A stretch of DNA of 64,000 nt. Origin: Stenopsyche tienmushanensis (taxonomy: Eukaryota > Arthropoda > Insecta > Trichoptera > Stenopsychidae). Position 1 is the first letter of the stretch. Every line of letters starts with the position of its first letter. Below, in pieces: positions 22,201-33,850 of this stretch. The stretch lies in the NCBI GenBank assembly GCA_008973525.1, contig WACJ01000081.1:930001-994000 (forward strand), written 5' to 3'. Made by a program: the position numbers and the translations under genes. The notes under the pieces are model-generated. The model had not been told where the DNA came from. It worked only from the letters and a program-made list of their open reading frames with translations, and searched no databases.

Positions 22201-24806
22201 CTGAATATATATGATTTTAATATTAAAATGGTATCCTTATTTGCAATTTAAACATTAATTTTACAAGTAAATGTTTCATATTAATAAATACAAGTTAGTC
22301 ATTAATACATTGTTTTAATTTTTTAAATTAAAATTCAAACATTGGTAGCAACCCCTCAATATGATTTTAAAAAAATGAAAAAATACTGAAATATTTTTTT
22401 AAGGGTGGAAAATCAAATGAAATTACTTACATTACTTTTACATTATCATTACAGTGATCAACATTATTTAATGGATTATTTACCTGTTAACTACAATAAT
22501 TTCTAACACAAAAATCGTTATCCATTGATCAGCAATATCTTGCTCCGTATCAAATATATTTAATCTTGTTTTTGATTTTGTCATTGAAATATTTTTCTGT
22601 TAGAGCAACAATGCCGATTAATGGAAAAAAAGTAGAATAATGGGTAATACATAATTACTATATTTTTGCATTAAGTAAACGTTAAGTTAAAATTATTATA
22701 TTGAAGGTCATTATTAGAACAAAACATAAACTTTTATGAATCGATTTTAATAACGTTCACCCAAGTACTGTGTCATATGTATGCTGCTCATTTATTACCC
22801 AAATTTTGCTGTGCCAAAAAGTGCTTTCAAGACTTTTATTAAAAAATAAAGCATTGAAATAATATAATCATTCCCCAGAAGTTTTTCTAGGAAATAGAAT
22901 TTACAACGTGAATAAAGTACTATTGAATACTTTCAATTAATGTGATATAACTGGGGTACTTAAAAAGGAAATAAAAAGCTTTTTTATATTTGATGAAAAA
23001 GTCGCCAATCGCATTGAACGTTCAGAGCTGTTGTGAGTAGCTTTTGTATCCTAAGAGAATTCGAAGAAGTCGAGATTCTATGAAAAATACTATATTACAA
23101 TTTATCAAACATTTTTTTTAATGGCAGCGATATAAATTTTTATTCATACAAAATGGTTCATGTTCTCATTTAGCTTCTTCGGGGAATTGATCCTGATACA
23201 TTTGCACAATTAATGTTTTTATTATTTTCTACCTAGTTGTATTCCTTTAATTTATTTTATAAACATTCACGGCGTGAGTGTAATTGTTCCATGTGGAGTA
23301 AGCAATAGACGAAAGCTCCGGATCCGACCCCCAAGCTCCAGACAATTGAATAGAAAAAGCTCTCGTGAAAATTAATATCCAGCAATATTTTTTTCACTCC
23401 ATCTCTCCAAAACACAATATTGTAGACCTTGCAAACGGACCGACATAGGTTTTCATTATTCCCGGGCAGTTATTTTATCACTCCGAAGGGGTAGGAACGC
23501 CCTCGTGGCGTAATTTCATTAACACGTATAAACATAAATGATGGCTTCTGTGAAAGCCTAGACATATCCACGTCTCGTATGAAGTGCTTATTTCCTCTTG
23601 CCTGCTTTAATATACACATTATAACCCAAAATATACTTATTTCCTGCTAATATGACTAAACTAATATTCTATCATGTGAGCAAAAATGTAACTTACCCCT
23701 GATACTCATCTTCGTCATGTTTCATTGGATCTCAGTTGGATTACGTCAAACTTTTGCTACCAAATAAACACTCTTATTTCTATGTAATAAAATAATATAC
23801 ATATTATGTATATTCCTGGATACAACCTCTTACATTTAACAGCCAAAGTTAATTTTTATTAACTAAAATATATGCAAATTCATTATTAATCGATCATTTT
23901 TTATTTACGAAAAAGCATTAAATGTTCATCTTTTGTTAGTGGAAAGAGTCTAAAAAATTTAAGTTTTTATTTTTAATTCAACTAAATTTCAACAATCACG
24001 GAATTACGCAGTATTTTGTAAAACAAGCAATTATGGAAAAAAAAAATTTTTGATATCATTTGGCGTGACCATATGATCACATAATTTTATTTTGAATTGT
24101 GCATTCCTGATTAATGCCTTTTAACATAATATATGTATATGTGTGGCTATTTTCTTTTCGCCGCATTTCTCAAAATCGCCATTATTGCGAGTGCACAATT
24201 TTCTTTGGTATACCCTCAGTAGCAGGGGGAAAACATGAAAAATATTAATCTCATTGTTCCAGTGAAGCAGAACTGGATGGCCAGTAGTATACTTCATCCT
24301 CTCGAAACCACTTCATTCAATTATATTTGTTCGGCTGTAAACATCTACTGGGTATACCCAAGGGAGCTGCTATACATCACCGGGGTAGCTCTGCTCCTCC
24401 TATTAATATGGCCATGTTGCAAGTTCTGACCCCCATGGATCTGGCTCATAACATTTTTCGTTTTGGGTATTCGCTAACGATGCTTTGGAGCTACAAGTGA
24501 AACGAATTTCCTTTGATCGGAAAAATCTTGCTTTATTTTCTTCCAATAGCTTTGAAATTCAAATCGTGCTGCAGCGTGTTCGAGGGAAAAATTTAATAAT
24601 TATTTGAAACATGTATGAAAAAAAGTTGGCAAACGAAATGAGTTTAATGATGCATTTAAATTATGATATTTAATATTCAATCAAGTGTGAAGCGGATGCC
24701 ATAGCACACATATGCGCTAAAACTATTGATCATTTCATTTTTTCCAAATGTTTGCAACTAAACTGGAAAAAAAAACTATAATGGTTCGAAAACATGCTAA
24801 ATAATA
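22201..24806. other. AT-rich non-coding stretch
   Basis: No gene seen. A moderately GC-richer patch at 23270-23560 contains GGATCCGACCCCCAAGCTCC and CCGAAGGGGTAGGAACGCCC but no coding signal. The frame at 24235-24429 has no recognisable domain. Confidence 0.5.
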
Positions 24807-24911
24807 TTAGGCGGACCAAAAAATATTGGCGTATATTGACCCCTTATATTTGAGCTCAGTTTGTATCCGAACACAGTCATGGAAACATTTTTGTAAGTTA
24901 TTTTTTTTATA

Positions 24912-25405
24912 TTAGGGTATCCCATAAGTTTCTTTGCTTTTCATATTAAGAAAAAAAATATTGAATAATATATGATCCATTCTGTTCTTTTACCTTTCTC
25001 CATCTCTCCGGAAGCCTCATAATGCCTTCTTGCCAAAATTTCCCAGGATTATTGGCAAAATATTAATCAAGGTATATTTTAATATCATTTTTTGAATTAA
25101 AATTTTTACCACGTAAAGAATTTTTAAATGAAAGAAATAAATAATGATCTGAAGAGGCAATGTCTGGAGAGTATGGAGGATGCTAATTCTGGCCGTTTTC
25201 TGGCAATTGCATCCTTTAAATTGTCTAGTTGGAAACAATATTATGTTGAATTGATCATTTCACCTTGCTGAAGTAGCTCATAATAAATTACACCCTTCCA
25301 GGCTCACCAAATGCATAGCAAAACTTTTTTTGTATGTAGGCCAGGTTTAGCTACAGTTAAAGATTTTGTACTCTTGGTCCAAGACCGTTCAAAATTATAG
25401 GCTGC
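24912..25405 (-). mobile_element. mariner fragment (lineage 1), inverted, nested in another mariner
   Basis: On the plus strand it begins at a TA (24910-24911) with TTAGGGTATCCCATAAGTTT, the 3' terminal repeat of the lineage seen in full at 61921-62845. Reading the minus strand, the transposase C-terminal part follows: SWTKSTKSLTVAKPGLHTKK-like sequence, then YYELLQQGE, RKRPELA, a deletion of about 100 bp that removes the HHDNA block, then YSPDIASSDHYLFL, GKFWQEGIMRLPERWRK and EQNGSYI. Homology with the 61.9-kb copy ends near 25405, so the N-terminal half and the 5' terminal repeat are missing. Confidence 0.8.
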
Positions 25406-25452
25406 TATTTTTATTGGGATTATACCCTTCCTTGACAAGATAAAGAAATAGT

Positions 25453-25945
25453 CTTTATTTTAATAGCATTGTAACTGATAATGAGAAATGGTTCATTTAT
25501 GATTATATACGACCAAAAAAATCAATAGCTTGAGCTGAATTTATGAAACCGAAAGAAACTATAACGTTACAAGTTTATTGTCGACAATTGGAAGTTTTGC
25601 ATCGAAAATTAAAAGAGAAACGCCCGTATTTATTCAACAGAAAGAGACAATACTGCTTCATGATAATGCGCACTTCATAAAGCAAAATTGACACTGGATA
25701 AAATACGGGAATTAAACTGGAAACTATTACCACATCTTCCTTATTTACCGGACCTCGCTCCGATGGATTTCCACTTTTTCAAGTACATGGAGCACATTGT
25801 GAGAGAAAAACGATTCAAAAATGCAGCTGATGTTGAAATGCATTTAAAATCGTTTTTTTTTTGTTCTAAGCCGAATAGTTTTAACAAAAGGGATCAATTG
25901 ACTATAAAGGTTACCAAAATAAATGAAGGATTGAAGTTTATCTAA
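25453..25945 (+). pseudogene. mariner transposase (lineage 2), C-terminal half
   Basis: The frame reads FNSIVTDNEKWFIYDY, then a stop, FMKPKETITLQVYCRQLEVL, then KRPYLFNRK. After a +1 shift near 25660 it gives LLHDNAH and, from 25688, LTLDKIRELNWKLLPHLPYL, PDLAPMDFHFFKYMEH and a run to TAA at 25943-25945. These are the D1, D2 and D3 blocks of a mariner (DD34D) transposase, which cuts and pastes the element at TA sites. In D1 the usual TGDEKW is TDNEKW, so the catalytic Asp has become Asn. About 30-45 residues between D1 and D2 are deleted. The N-terminal DNA-binding half is absent. The protein is non-functional. Confidence 0.8.
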
Positions 25946-26449
25946 TAATCATTTTATGGATTAAATATTTAAAATTTAGAAAATTCTCCAAAAATGAATA
26001 AAAGCTCCTCAGTGCTGAAAATATTCAAATGATTGAATTGAATAATTAGGATTATAACTATTATAAATGATAAACCTTCAATATGATCGTATTGAACGAG
26101 GATCGAGTGTAACATAAAAACATTTCATGCTACAGTAGGTTGTAATATTCAACATCATAAAAGGACTGTATAATGGAGGCACACTAGGCGTTAATTTATA
26201 TTGATCATGAAGTCATTTGCTGTAATAGATTTTTTCACTATTTTGTAGCAATGATACTAATTGCTCCATTTATTTCCTCGTGACATTTAGTGAAGAAATC
26301 TTTTTTCCGGATATTAATACGCTTCCTAATGAACCGGCAGAAGGAAAAAAGGAAAACACGTCGTTTAAGCGCACGACCATTGTACAAACATGATAAATAT
26401 CCAGCAGAGTACGAATAATAACAGTCTTTCTTGTTGGATATATTATACG
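25946..26449. other. AT-rich non-coding stretch
   Basis: Nothing recognised. A minus-strand frame at 26238-26453 has no domain. Confidence 0.5.
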
Positions 26450-26700
26450 CCACGGGGGCGGATGGGGGAGAAGTCTCTTTATTTAATTTATTATAAGGGT
26501 GAAGAAAAATATTGGCCGGGGGCCCCGGGACAACTCTATTGTTTGACTGGCGATAATGGACGTTAGTGACTTCCAGTCGAACGCACGTGTCGCCACTGTA
26601 TTTGTGGTGTTTTATTGCTATTGTGGATGTGCCTCGGTAAATTGAAGCCTCAGCTTATTTCCACACCATCGCCATGGTCTGATTAGCCATCAAAGAAATA
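26450..26700. other. GC-richer island, possible regulatory element
   Basis: Contains ATTGGCCGGGGGCCCCGGGA (about 26510-26529), three Pho-like GCCAT/ATGGC words near 26669-26690, and TTTTATTGCTATTGTGG. No open frame spans it. Regulatory function is inference. Confidence 0.3.
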
Positions 26701-27339
26701 TATCACTATCAGGCCTGGTTTTGTTCTGCGACCCCAGGATGATGATTCGCTGCGAGCAAAAATCAAACTGACATCGCATAAATTGAGCAAATTAACGATA
26801 CAGGGATGTTCATTTACTAAAAATAAATATATTATAAATAAAAGATACATTTTGACCAATTCACCCTTAAGATGTACTCCGCAGTCGTATATCATGCTGT
26901 TTTTGCCACGAAAAAAATTAAGTACATGACTTCCTTTTATTGAAAAAAATATACACAAATAAAAAAAATTGTACAAGATCCCAATGTAATAAAGTGTACT
27001 TTTTTCCTACTAAGATTTATTATTAATAGGTATAATAAATTCCTAACGCTTTATGAAACACTCCTCGAGAATTCAAATAGTGGAAAACAAGGACTCGCTC
27101 ACGTCATTAACGTTATTGTAAATGGTCCTTGGCTTCACGACTTTTGATATATAATTTGAGTTTATTAACACCACCATAAAATACCTAGTGTTCATTTTAC
27201 AACCTGCTGAAATAAATTAGTTCGAACGATATAATCACAATTAAATTTGCCTTAATGCCAGTCATAAACACATACAAGAACAAGCCCATGACTTGAAATG
27301 TATTTGGAAAGATTTATTTACATTAACGAATTTTATAGC
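26701..27339. other. AT-rich non-coding stretch
   Basis: No gene seen. ATACAGGGATGTTCATTTAC at 26798 vaguely resembles a hAT end but has no partner. Confidence 0.5.
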
Positions 27340-27700
27340 TACTGTAACGTGGGCGATTTACCATTCCCAGGCAGTAGTGTTATTAATATGAGCAGATTTA
27401 ATTCGCCAGATTAACAGCAACATCTTTCGTCTCTCTTCATGTGCAATGTGTTATTTTAACAGCGCCATCTCTTGTGGCCCTACGGAGACATTGCATCTGC
27501 ATACCGACCGATCGCTTCGTACGCGTGCACCGTTGCCGGTTGGGTAGTGACGCGCAGGAGGCGGGAGTCGGGAGAGTCGTCGGTTAGCCTTGGCTGCGGG
27601 AGATCGTCCCTCCTGCAGCCAGATCTCTCCCTCTCTCTTGTGGAATAAATAGTATTTTCTATTATTTATTCCTATTTTCTCCCCTATGTAATAAGTCAAT
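27340..27700. repeat. GC-rich block, possible solo LTR
   Basis: From about 27430 the block reads TGTGTTATTTTAACAGCGCC then ATCTCTTGTGGCCC, continues GC-rich with CGCACGCGT-type words and ends with a CT-rich run, GTGGAATAAATAG (27641-27653, containing a poly(A) signal) and AT-rich sequence. A TG start, a GC-rich core and a single AATAAA in a block of 200-300 bp fit a solo LTR of an insect LTR retrotransposon, and CAGCGCCATCT words are common in such LTRs. No second LTR, primer-binding site or gag/pol was found and the exact limits are unclear. A conserved regulatory element is an alternative. The minus-strand frame 27451-27699 has no domain. Confidence 0.3.
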
Positions 27701-27750
27701 TTATAATATGCAAAATTTATTAAAAACTGATATTTATTTTTATAATTAAG
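27670..27750. repeat. About 75-bp repeat shared with 45425-45505
   Basis: The words CCTATTTTCTCCCCTATG, AATAAGTCAATTTATAATAT and TTTATTAAAAAC occur in the same order and spacing as at 45434 on (CCTATTTTCTCCCATATG, AATAAGTTAATTTAAAATAT, TTTATTAAAAAC). Identity is roughly 80 percent by eye. The flanks differ, so it is a piece of a dispersed repeat, possibly the internal sequence next to an LTR. Confidence 0.55.
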
Positions 27751-27816
27751 ATAAGGATAGTAATCTAAGATTTGAATTGTATTTACACCATTTTACCTAT
27801 TTTATTATTATTTTTT

Positions 27817-27953
27817 TTAACCCTTTCAGACCTGGCGTGCACAATTGTAGACATAAATATATTTGTTTTATATTCTCCTTATTAAACTTTAGACACATGG
27901 AATTTACAAAATCCATCGGATGAAAAAAATAATTCAGGTCTGAAGGAGTAAAT
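27817..27953. mobile_element. Short TTAA-type MITE (piggyBac-like ends)
   Basis: TTAA (27817-27820) is followed by CCCTTTCAGACCTGG (27821-27835). About 100 bp further CAGGTCTGAAGGAGTAAA (27935-27952) is its inverted copy with two or three mismatches. The size of about 130 bp, the long inverted ends and the TTAA border fit a non-autonomous piggyBac-type MITE. The right border is TAAA rather than TTAA, so the duplication is imperfect. It carries no coding sequence. Confidence 0.6.
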
Positions 27954-28064
27954 AATAATATGAGTAAAGATAATCAATCAATTATTGTAATAATTTTATT
28001 TTTCCATTTCAGTATATCATCACATTTGATTAAAAATTATATACGAAATATTAACACCTATGAT

Positions 28065-28279
28065 TAGGGCTTGTACAAAAACCTATATTCTTCAAAACCG
28101 GTTTTCAGTTATCGAATGAAACCGGTTTCCACCGGTTTTCGGTTTTAAGAAATATAAAATATATCTAACGGATATATTAAAACTATTCGAATTTTATACA
28201 ATATTAAAAGCATTACACAGACTTTAACACATTAAATTAACAATGCAAATTTACATTTAAACATTATTACTTACATTAT
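28065..28279 (+). mobile_element. hAT-like element end with AACCGGTTT subterminal repeats
   Basis: TAGGGCTTGTACAAAA (28065-28080) followed by repeated AAACCGGTTTTC and ACCGGTTTTCGGTTTT words (28094-28146) matches the arrangement of a common class of hAT ends. The right part is AT-rich and stops at a mariner end. On the minus strand at 28325-28480 a frame containing AGNKSQYILSNVEEDISKCQ could be a very decayed hAT C-terminus, but I would not rely on it. Confidence 0.45.
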
Positions 28280-28283
28280 TATT

Positions 28284-28310
28284 GAAAGAAACTTATGGGA
28301 CACCCTAATA
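28284..28310. mobile_element. Isolated mariner terminal repeat (lineage 1)
   Basis: GAAAGAAACTTATGGGACAC followed by CCTAA and TA (28309-28310) matches the 3' end of the mariner at 61921-62845 (GAAAGAAACTTATGGGATAT, CCTAATA) with two mismatches. No transposase sequence of this lineage precedes it, so it is an orphan end or the edge of a small deletion derivative. Confidence 0.65.
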
Positions 28311-30239
28311 ATATTATTCTCGTGTCTCTTTTTTTACTTCTTCGAGTATTTGCCAAATGAATCACCGTTTTATTAAGTTGACACTTGGAAATGTCTTCTT
28401 CTACATTTGATAAGATATACTGAGATTTATTACCAGCATTGAAACAGGCTTACTATTAGCCTGTTAGTAAAACCATCATAATTAATAAATCGGAAAGTAG
28501 CAGTTCTTTGCCACAGCGATGTGATTGGAAATCATTTAACTCCGACAAAATAATTGATATAGCCAATGGATTATGTTTGGGCATGTGATTTAATCGGGAT
28601 GTCATGGACATGTACGATGTTGATTATCAGCAGCGTCCGAACACGTTGTATTCTTTGGACAAAATATGTGGCATACATTTTTGTGTTGCAAAATCGCATC
28701 GTTCGAGTTGAGTTAAATTCAGATTTTTATATTGAGTCCAAGTATGAGCCTGGGCAATAGTAGGAAGGAAGCTCATGACAGATGTATCTGGTAGAATACG
28801 CTGTCGGCGGCCTCTTATATTGAATGTAGGTGAACTTCTATTAATGGTTGAGTTAGCATAAATATTTGAAAATAAGCCTTAGATAGTAGAAAATTTAAGT
28901 GTGAGTGTCGAAATAATCATTATTTTTAAATAAAATTTTAATTATAGTCGCAAATCAATTGATTGTTCTTCAAAATTTATTCTTAGTTTACTCTTTCACA
29001 GGCTGGATTTGAACCTAAAAATTCATAATAAGAATCGAGCGTTCCCACAGATATTCAAATGCTCTAAGACATATAGATAATGGATAGAATGCATATTTAG
29101 ACTTTCATTCATATATTAATCTACATTCATATTGCTAATAAATATCGTATTTAATTTGTAATGAAAATCAGATTACGACATATTAAAGACCAAATTCTGC
29201 ATTGACATTCAAAGCTTTTATAAACTTGTTTAAGTGTTGTACAATTTTCATTATATAACATTATAAGGACTACACGATATCTTTTATGTATGTGGAGACA
29301 GTTAAGAACACCACGGTCTGGTAGTAACAGCATAAAAAAATAAAATATACGACCATTTCCAAACAACAAATCACTGATAGTGAGCTGAAAATGTGTGAAG
29401 CAATCGCAAGAATTCGGCAATATAAATATCTTTAATCCTGCTTGAGAGATATCGAATTGAGAGCACGTTTTTAAATATACAGCATTACAGCTCAATCGAT
29501 TATGTACGCTTAGATTTCGTATTTGATGTCAAAATTGACCAACTTTGGCATGATTTTATATTTACGAAGCACTTGAGCTTGCTCTAATGTTATTACGTTT
29601 TTTCTGTGAAATTCTTATGGTATAAAAGTTAAGCTGATAAAAAACAGGGCTTGAGCTTAAATCCGCTTATGTGCATGACGTTTGAGGACCACATTTTAAA
29701 AACACATAGATGTCATAAAAACCATACGAGAGTGGTGATTTTGAGAGATTTATGGACATCGGATTGAAATGGACCGTATAAAAAATTTGATGTGAATTTT
29801 TCATTCGGGAAAAGATTGGCAAATTTACATATTTCTCTGTCGAGAATGGCAATTTCAGCAATAAATTTGTAAATTACAATCATTCTGTTTGTTGGTAGAC
29901 ATCAAAGCTTAATTCTGTTTCTAGGAACTATTAATACAAATAAAGCTTTATATTGGTTCTATTTATGTTGTACATAAGAATATATCTCGGCCACTAAATC
30001 GAGTTTATATCGGTACTTGGAAAAGAGTTGTTTTTCCACTTTAGTCAGCGCTCTTTTAACAGCCCCCTTGATTAATACCGTCGACGATATGGTTATTTTT
30101 ACGATTATAAGAATTCATCTGACATATTTCCACGTGTTTGTACAAGTTTTACGGGCCAGTTGTGTGTCACCTTATTTTTTATGCACTGGTATATTTCAGA
30201 GGAATATATCGTTAATATGAAAAGTTTCCGAAGTCATGT
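28311..30239. other. AT-rich non-coding stretch
   Basis: No supported gene. Frames at 28566-28760, 29151-29495 (minus) and 30017-30220 show no domain. The word GGATTTGAACC near 28998 superficially looks like a tRNA B box but no tRNA fold follows. Confidence 0.5.
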
Positions 30240-30490
30240 GGGTAGGGAAAATTGGCTCACGATGAATTTCTGGCGAGTCACGTAATAGGGGGTGCAAAAT
30301 GAAAAAGTGGATAACCTGTGCGTCAAAAACAAATAATCATTAAGGCAAACTGGGAAAATGTTGATGATGGTTGGGTACCAAGAAAACTTGATCGTTTTCG
30401 TCTGCGCTTTGGAAGGATTATGGCCTTTAAGGCCACCGCGAGTGGATTAAACAAGGGGAAGAATAAACCACCCCCAGCTAAGCGAAGTTG
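30240..30490. other. GC-richer island
   Basis: Moderately GC-rich block with words such as CTGGCGAGTCACGTAATAGG and GGCCTTTAAGGCC (a perfect palindrome near 30423). No open frame spans it. It resembles the other islands in size and composition. Confidence 0.3.
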
Positions 30491-33400
30491 AGAAAATTGT
30501 TTGCGTTCTTTATTTATAATTCTCGAAGAATCAAATTCAAAGTATCAAACTCCAATTTTATTTTGAGGTGGAGAATGTGAACTTCTGCAAAGTAAAATTT
30601 TAATTCATGGTTAAAAATAACATTTTAAAAATAAGCGATTCAAAATAGATTATTAATTAATGGGTTTGCTTTATCCTGGATTTTTATAATAAAGGCTCGG
30701 ACTTAAATCCAGATTAGGAGGAACAAATCAAAATATCAATATCAATAGATCGATCGTCTTAATTTAAGTGTAGCTTCTTTTCCTAGATCTTAAAAATGAA
30801 ATACCTACATTTATTAAAGGCAAGTCCACTATAAAATACCTTTTTCTAAAAAGTCGCAAGATTAACAACAGTGTCTTCCTTTTACGTAAGTGCATTCCTC
30901 AAATTGCGCAAAAAAAGAGTTGTCCAAAGGTCTTGGCCGTGGAAAGTCGTGTTCTTCTCCAATACTGTAACTAAGGTTTATTTTCGACCAAAATAGAGAT
31001 ATTGACAAAAATATTGGATTTCTATCCTCTCCTGATAATCTGTTTTCTTTTCTATGGACCTTTGAAAGACCTGATAGTAAAAGAGCCAATGAATTGCGTC
31101 CATCTTAAAACATTGTTGGCGATAAGATTGCAACCCCAAAACAAAATTTAAAGACTTTGTAAATTTAGATTTGGCAGAACAAATACAACCATTTTAAAAT
31201 TAAAAAAATATTATTTGCACTATATTAATATTTTAGATAAAATTTGAAATTTTTAAAGAATTTTGCTTATTTAAAGATCGAGGTTTGCAACCAAATTATT
31301 TTTAAATATGAGCATTAAGTAGCCTCTGGTGATCACTATGGCTTAAGCTATGGTCTAAAAAAATTCTTGTGTTCTTATGTTGTATTTATTTTTATGGAAT
31401 TCCTTGATTTAAAAAAATTGCCAACCATTTAACTTAATTTCAGCTTAAGAAACTGCGAATATATTTATTCCTGAAAAATCAATTTATTGCCAAATAAACC
31501 AATTATTAATTGGTTGGGTCCTCAAGCTTCATATTTTAGGTATACAAATAACATTAATGTTTTCAAATATTTTATAAAGGTTTTCCAATGTGTCAAATTT
31601 GATATACATCCCATTAAATTATATTAGTAAATCACTACGCCTGGATGTCATAAAATCTATTGAAAATTTATATCGACATACTTGCTGAATTGAATTAAAT
31701 TCTATTCTAAAATATATTCCCTATGACAGGAGATACGTGCGTGAGTTTGATTCAATATATTTACAATAATTATACAATTTTGAAGGATATAATATAACTT
31801 TTTTTAAACATTTTATTATGCCAGATTTAGAATCAGACGGTGCAACCTACGCAGCTTATCAATACAATCAATCATTTACAATTCATTTATGCTTTATTTC
31901 CAAGAAAGTATGGAGATTCGTCTTTAATATTTTTATCACAAATAAATTATTTCCAGTCGGATACAATATGCTAAAAGCTAGACTTATTTCAAGAGCTATA
32001 AGAAAATATTAGGGGCTCTTTTAATTTCCATGAAATATATGCAAGGCCGCAAAATCTTGACGTTTCGATTAAAAACAAGTAAAATAAATTTCCATGCATA
32101 ATCGCAGATTAATATTCTGACAATTTTTCGCTAAAAGAAAGCGCCAAACAGGCCGAAATCGTTCTCAAATTAAAAGGCAATATCTCGAGTGGATAGCTCA
32201 TCAAAAAAGGCTCCAAGTGCAAACTTCAAAATTATTTTAGCACAATTCGCACCGAATGATCAATTCGAAATTATCCCTTATTTTTTCCATCTCATCCCTT
32301 CGAATTTACGTAACGAATCATTAGGCGAACTCTTCCTTTTCGTTTGCTTTTTCCTCCCTTTTTTCGGCACTCTTTTTACTTCCCCCGACAGGAGAATCAA
32401 ACGACACTGTGAAAAACCCACTGAACCGATAATATGAACGGAACAAAAACTATCGAAATAATCGAAGCCTCTCGGTTAACGAAGCGGAATTTCTCATTAA
32501 TTGTAAATAAATGGGCTGCCGTTTCGCTTAATTTAATTTTGTATCAAATTTTGTACGAAGTTCAAATTCGTGTTTGCATGGAATTTATTGAGGTTGTTCC
32601 GAAGAATCCTTTGAGTTTTTCATCCAATAATTTGAAGCGAACAATGCCGTGCGATTGATTTCATTCGAAGAGCCATTGAACGGTACTTGAATTCACAAGT
32701 TTTATTGTGAAATTCAAACCTATCCTTTTTCATTTCCATTTAGCATTTTTGCTTTGAAACTATTTTTTTCAATATAAACAACATTTTATTTATGGCATAC
32801 TAAAAAGCATCATACTTGGCCTCCGATTAAGCTATCCTTTTATGAGAATTCACGGAACTATTTTCAACTAAACTTATAAAATCTATAGCTTAATCACTTA
32901 AAAAAGTTATACATATAGTCTTTATAATAGCCTTATTCTATAAAATTACAGCTATAATTTAAATAAGCTCTAATTGATAATGAATTGGGATTGTAAAATT
33001 GATTAAAAAAATATTAATTAGAATGATGATTGTCTACATGTAATACGTGGAAAATTTAATAAAATAGTCTTGTACTTAAACTTTCATATCTGTCTTTAAT
33101 AGAGTGATTTAATTTGCTTTCTATTTAAGGTCAAATAATTTGCGATATACCAACCAAGGATTGACTAAGTTTACATTCTTATTACAATAGTCTGGTTCAA
33201 ATCTAGATTATGGGAGAATAAAAATATAAACTTCATTACATTTTTGTTAAACTTCTTAAAGTTACTTACACTTTTGATCAATGGATCAATATGATAAAAA
33301 TTACATTTTATACTTTTGTCTAAAGACAGGAAAATAATTCATTTTTACATTATCTAAAAAAAGTGCAATATCGTTTTGGTCCCCCAGATATAATTTTTTG

Positions 33401-33584
33401 GCCCATATTTAACCCGTACGTCAAACAATTACATCGATTTGTTGATACAATTAATTTATTAAAGGTTTATGGGGGTGTTTCGGTGCGTTTAATATAATTC
33501 ACATGTTGCCTAAACGTACACATCCACAAACAAAGATTTGCTTATCAACCCAATTCGCAGGGTCTTAAGATGGAATTAACACGT
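30491..33584. other. AT-rich non-coding stretch with two copies of a short repeat
   Basis: Apart from two diverged copies of a short repeat (30680-30760 and 33165-33235) I see no element. Frames at 30862-31089 (minus), 31818-32012, 32189-32437 and 32434-32658 have no recognisable domain. Confidence 0.45.
30680..30760 (+). repeat. Diverged short interspersed repeat (copy a)
   Basis: CTGGATTTTTATAATAAAGG then CTCGGACTTAAATCCAGATT and a GATCGAT word, in the same order as at 54557-54645 and, less clearly, at 33165-33235 (TCTGGTTCAAATCTAGATTA). Copies are diverged and the ends are not defined. Confidence 0.35.
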
Positions 33585-33850
33585 ATTTAGTTGGGTGGTG
33601 GCTTTTTAGGCAGCTCAATGTTTTACGAGTCTCTCTTTTAGTCTTTTATTGCGCTCGGAAGAGGTGGAAACAAAAATGAAATGCAAATGGACCTCCATGA
33701 GCCTCTGTAATCCTCAGGGACGAAGGAGCGAGCAGAATAAACGAAACGTTACTGCCGTCGGTGTATTCATTTTGCATGGTTTGCTTCCGTTTCCACCATA
33801 TTGAGAGCGAGAACTCGGTTAATTATGAAACATTGCCTCCTCTCCTAAGC
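33585..33850. other. GC-richer island, possible regulatory element
   Basis: Contains TTTTACGAG and TTTTATTGCGC (Cdx/Abd-B-like words), AAATGCAAAT (octamer-like) and GC-rich words such as GGACGAAGGAGCGAGCAG. No open frame spans it. Regulatory role is inferred only. Confidence 0.3.

Larger units (their letters stand above)
24807..25945 (+). mobile_element. mariner element (lineage 2), interrupted and 3'-truncated
   Basis: After a TA (24805-24806) the sequence TTAGGCGGACCAAAAAATAT looks like a mariner end. It is followed by a leader with TTTGAGCTCAGTTTGTATCC (24849-24868) that recurs in the mariner at 46526, and by ATGGAAAC, a typical mariner start (24883). At 24912 an inverted fragment of another mariner begins. 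Downstream of it, from 25453, the C-terminal half of a lineage-2 transposase continues in plus orientation. I found no matching 3' end after 25945, so that side is lost. Confidence 0.65.

Noticed and set aside
28985..29080. tRNA-like B box (GGTTCAAATCC on the minus strand)
   Set aside because: No A box, no acceptor or anticodon stem could be folded around it.
30862..31089. 75-codon minus frame with mixed composition
   Set aside because: No domain recognised, no GC shift and no supporting signals.
6800..33430. TTAACCCGTAC-type words at about 6812 and 33408 as two ends of a TTAA element
   Set aside because: Similarity does not extend beyond about 12 bases and the loci are 26 kb apart.
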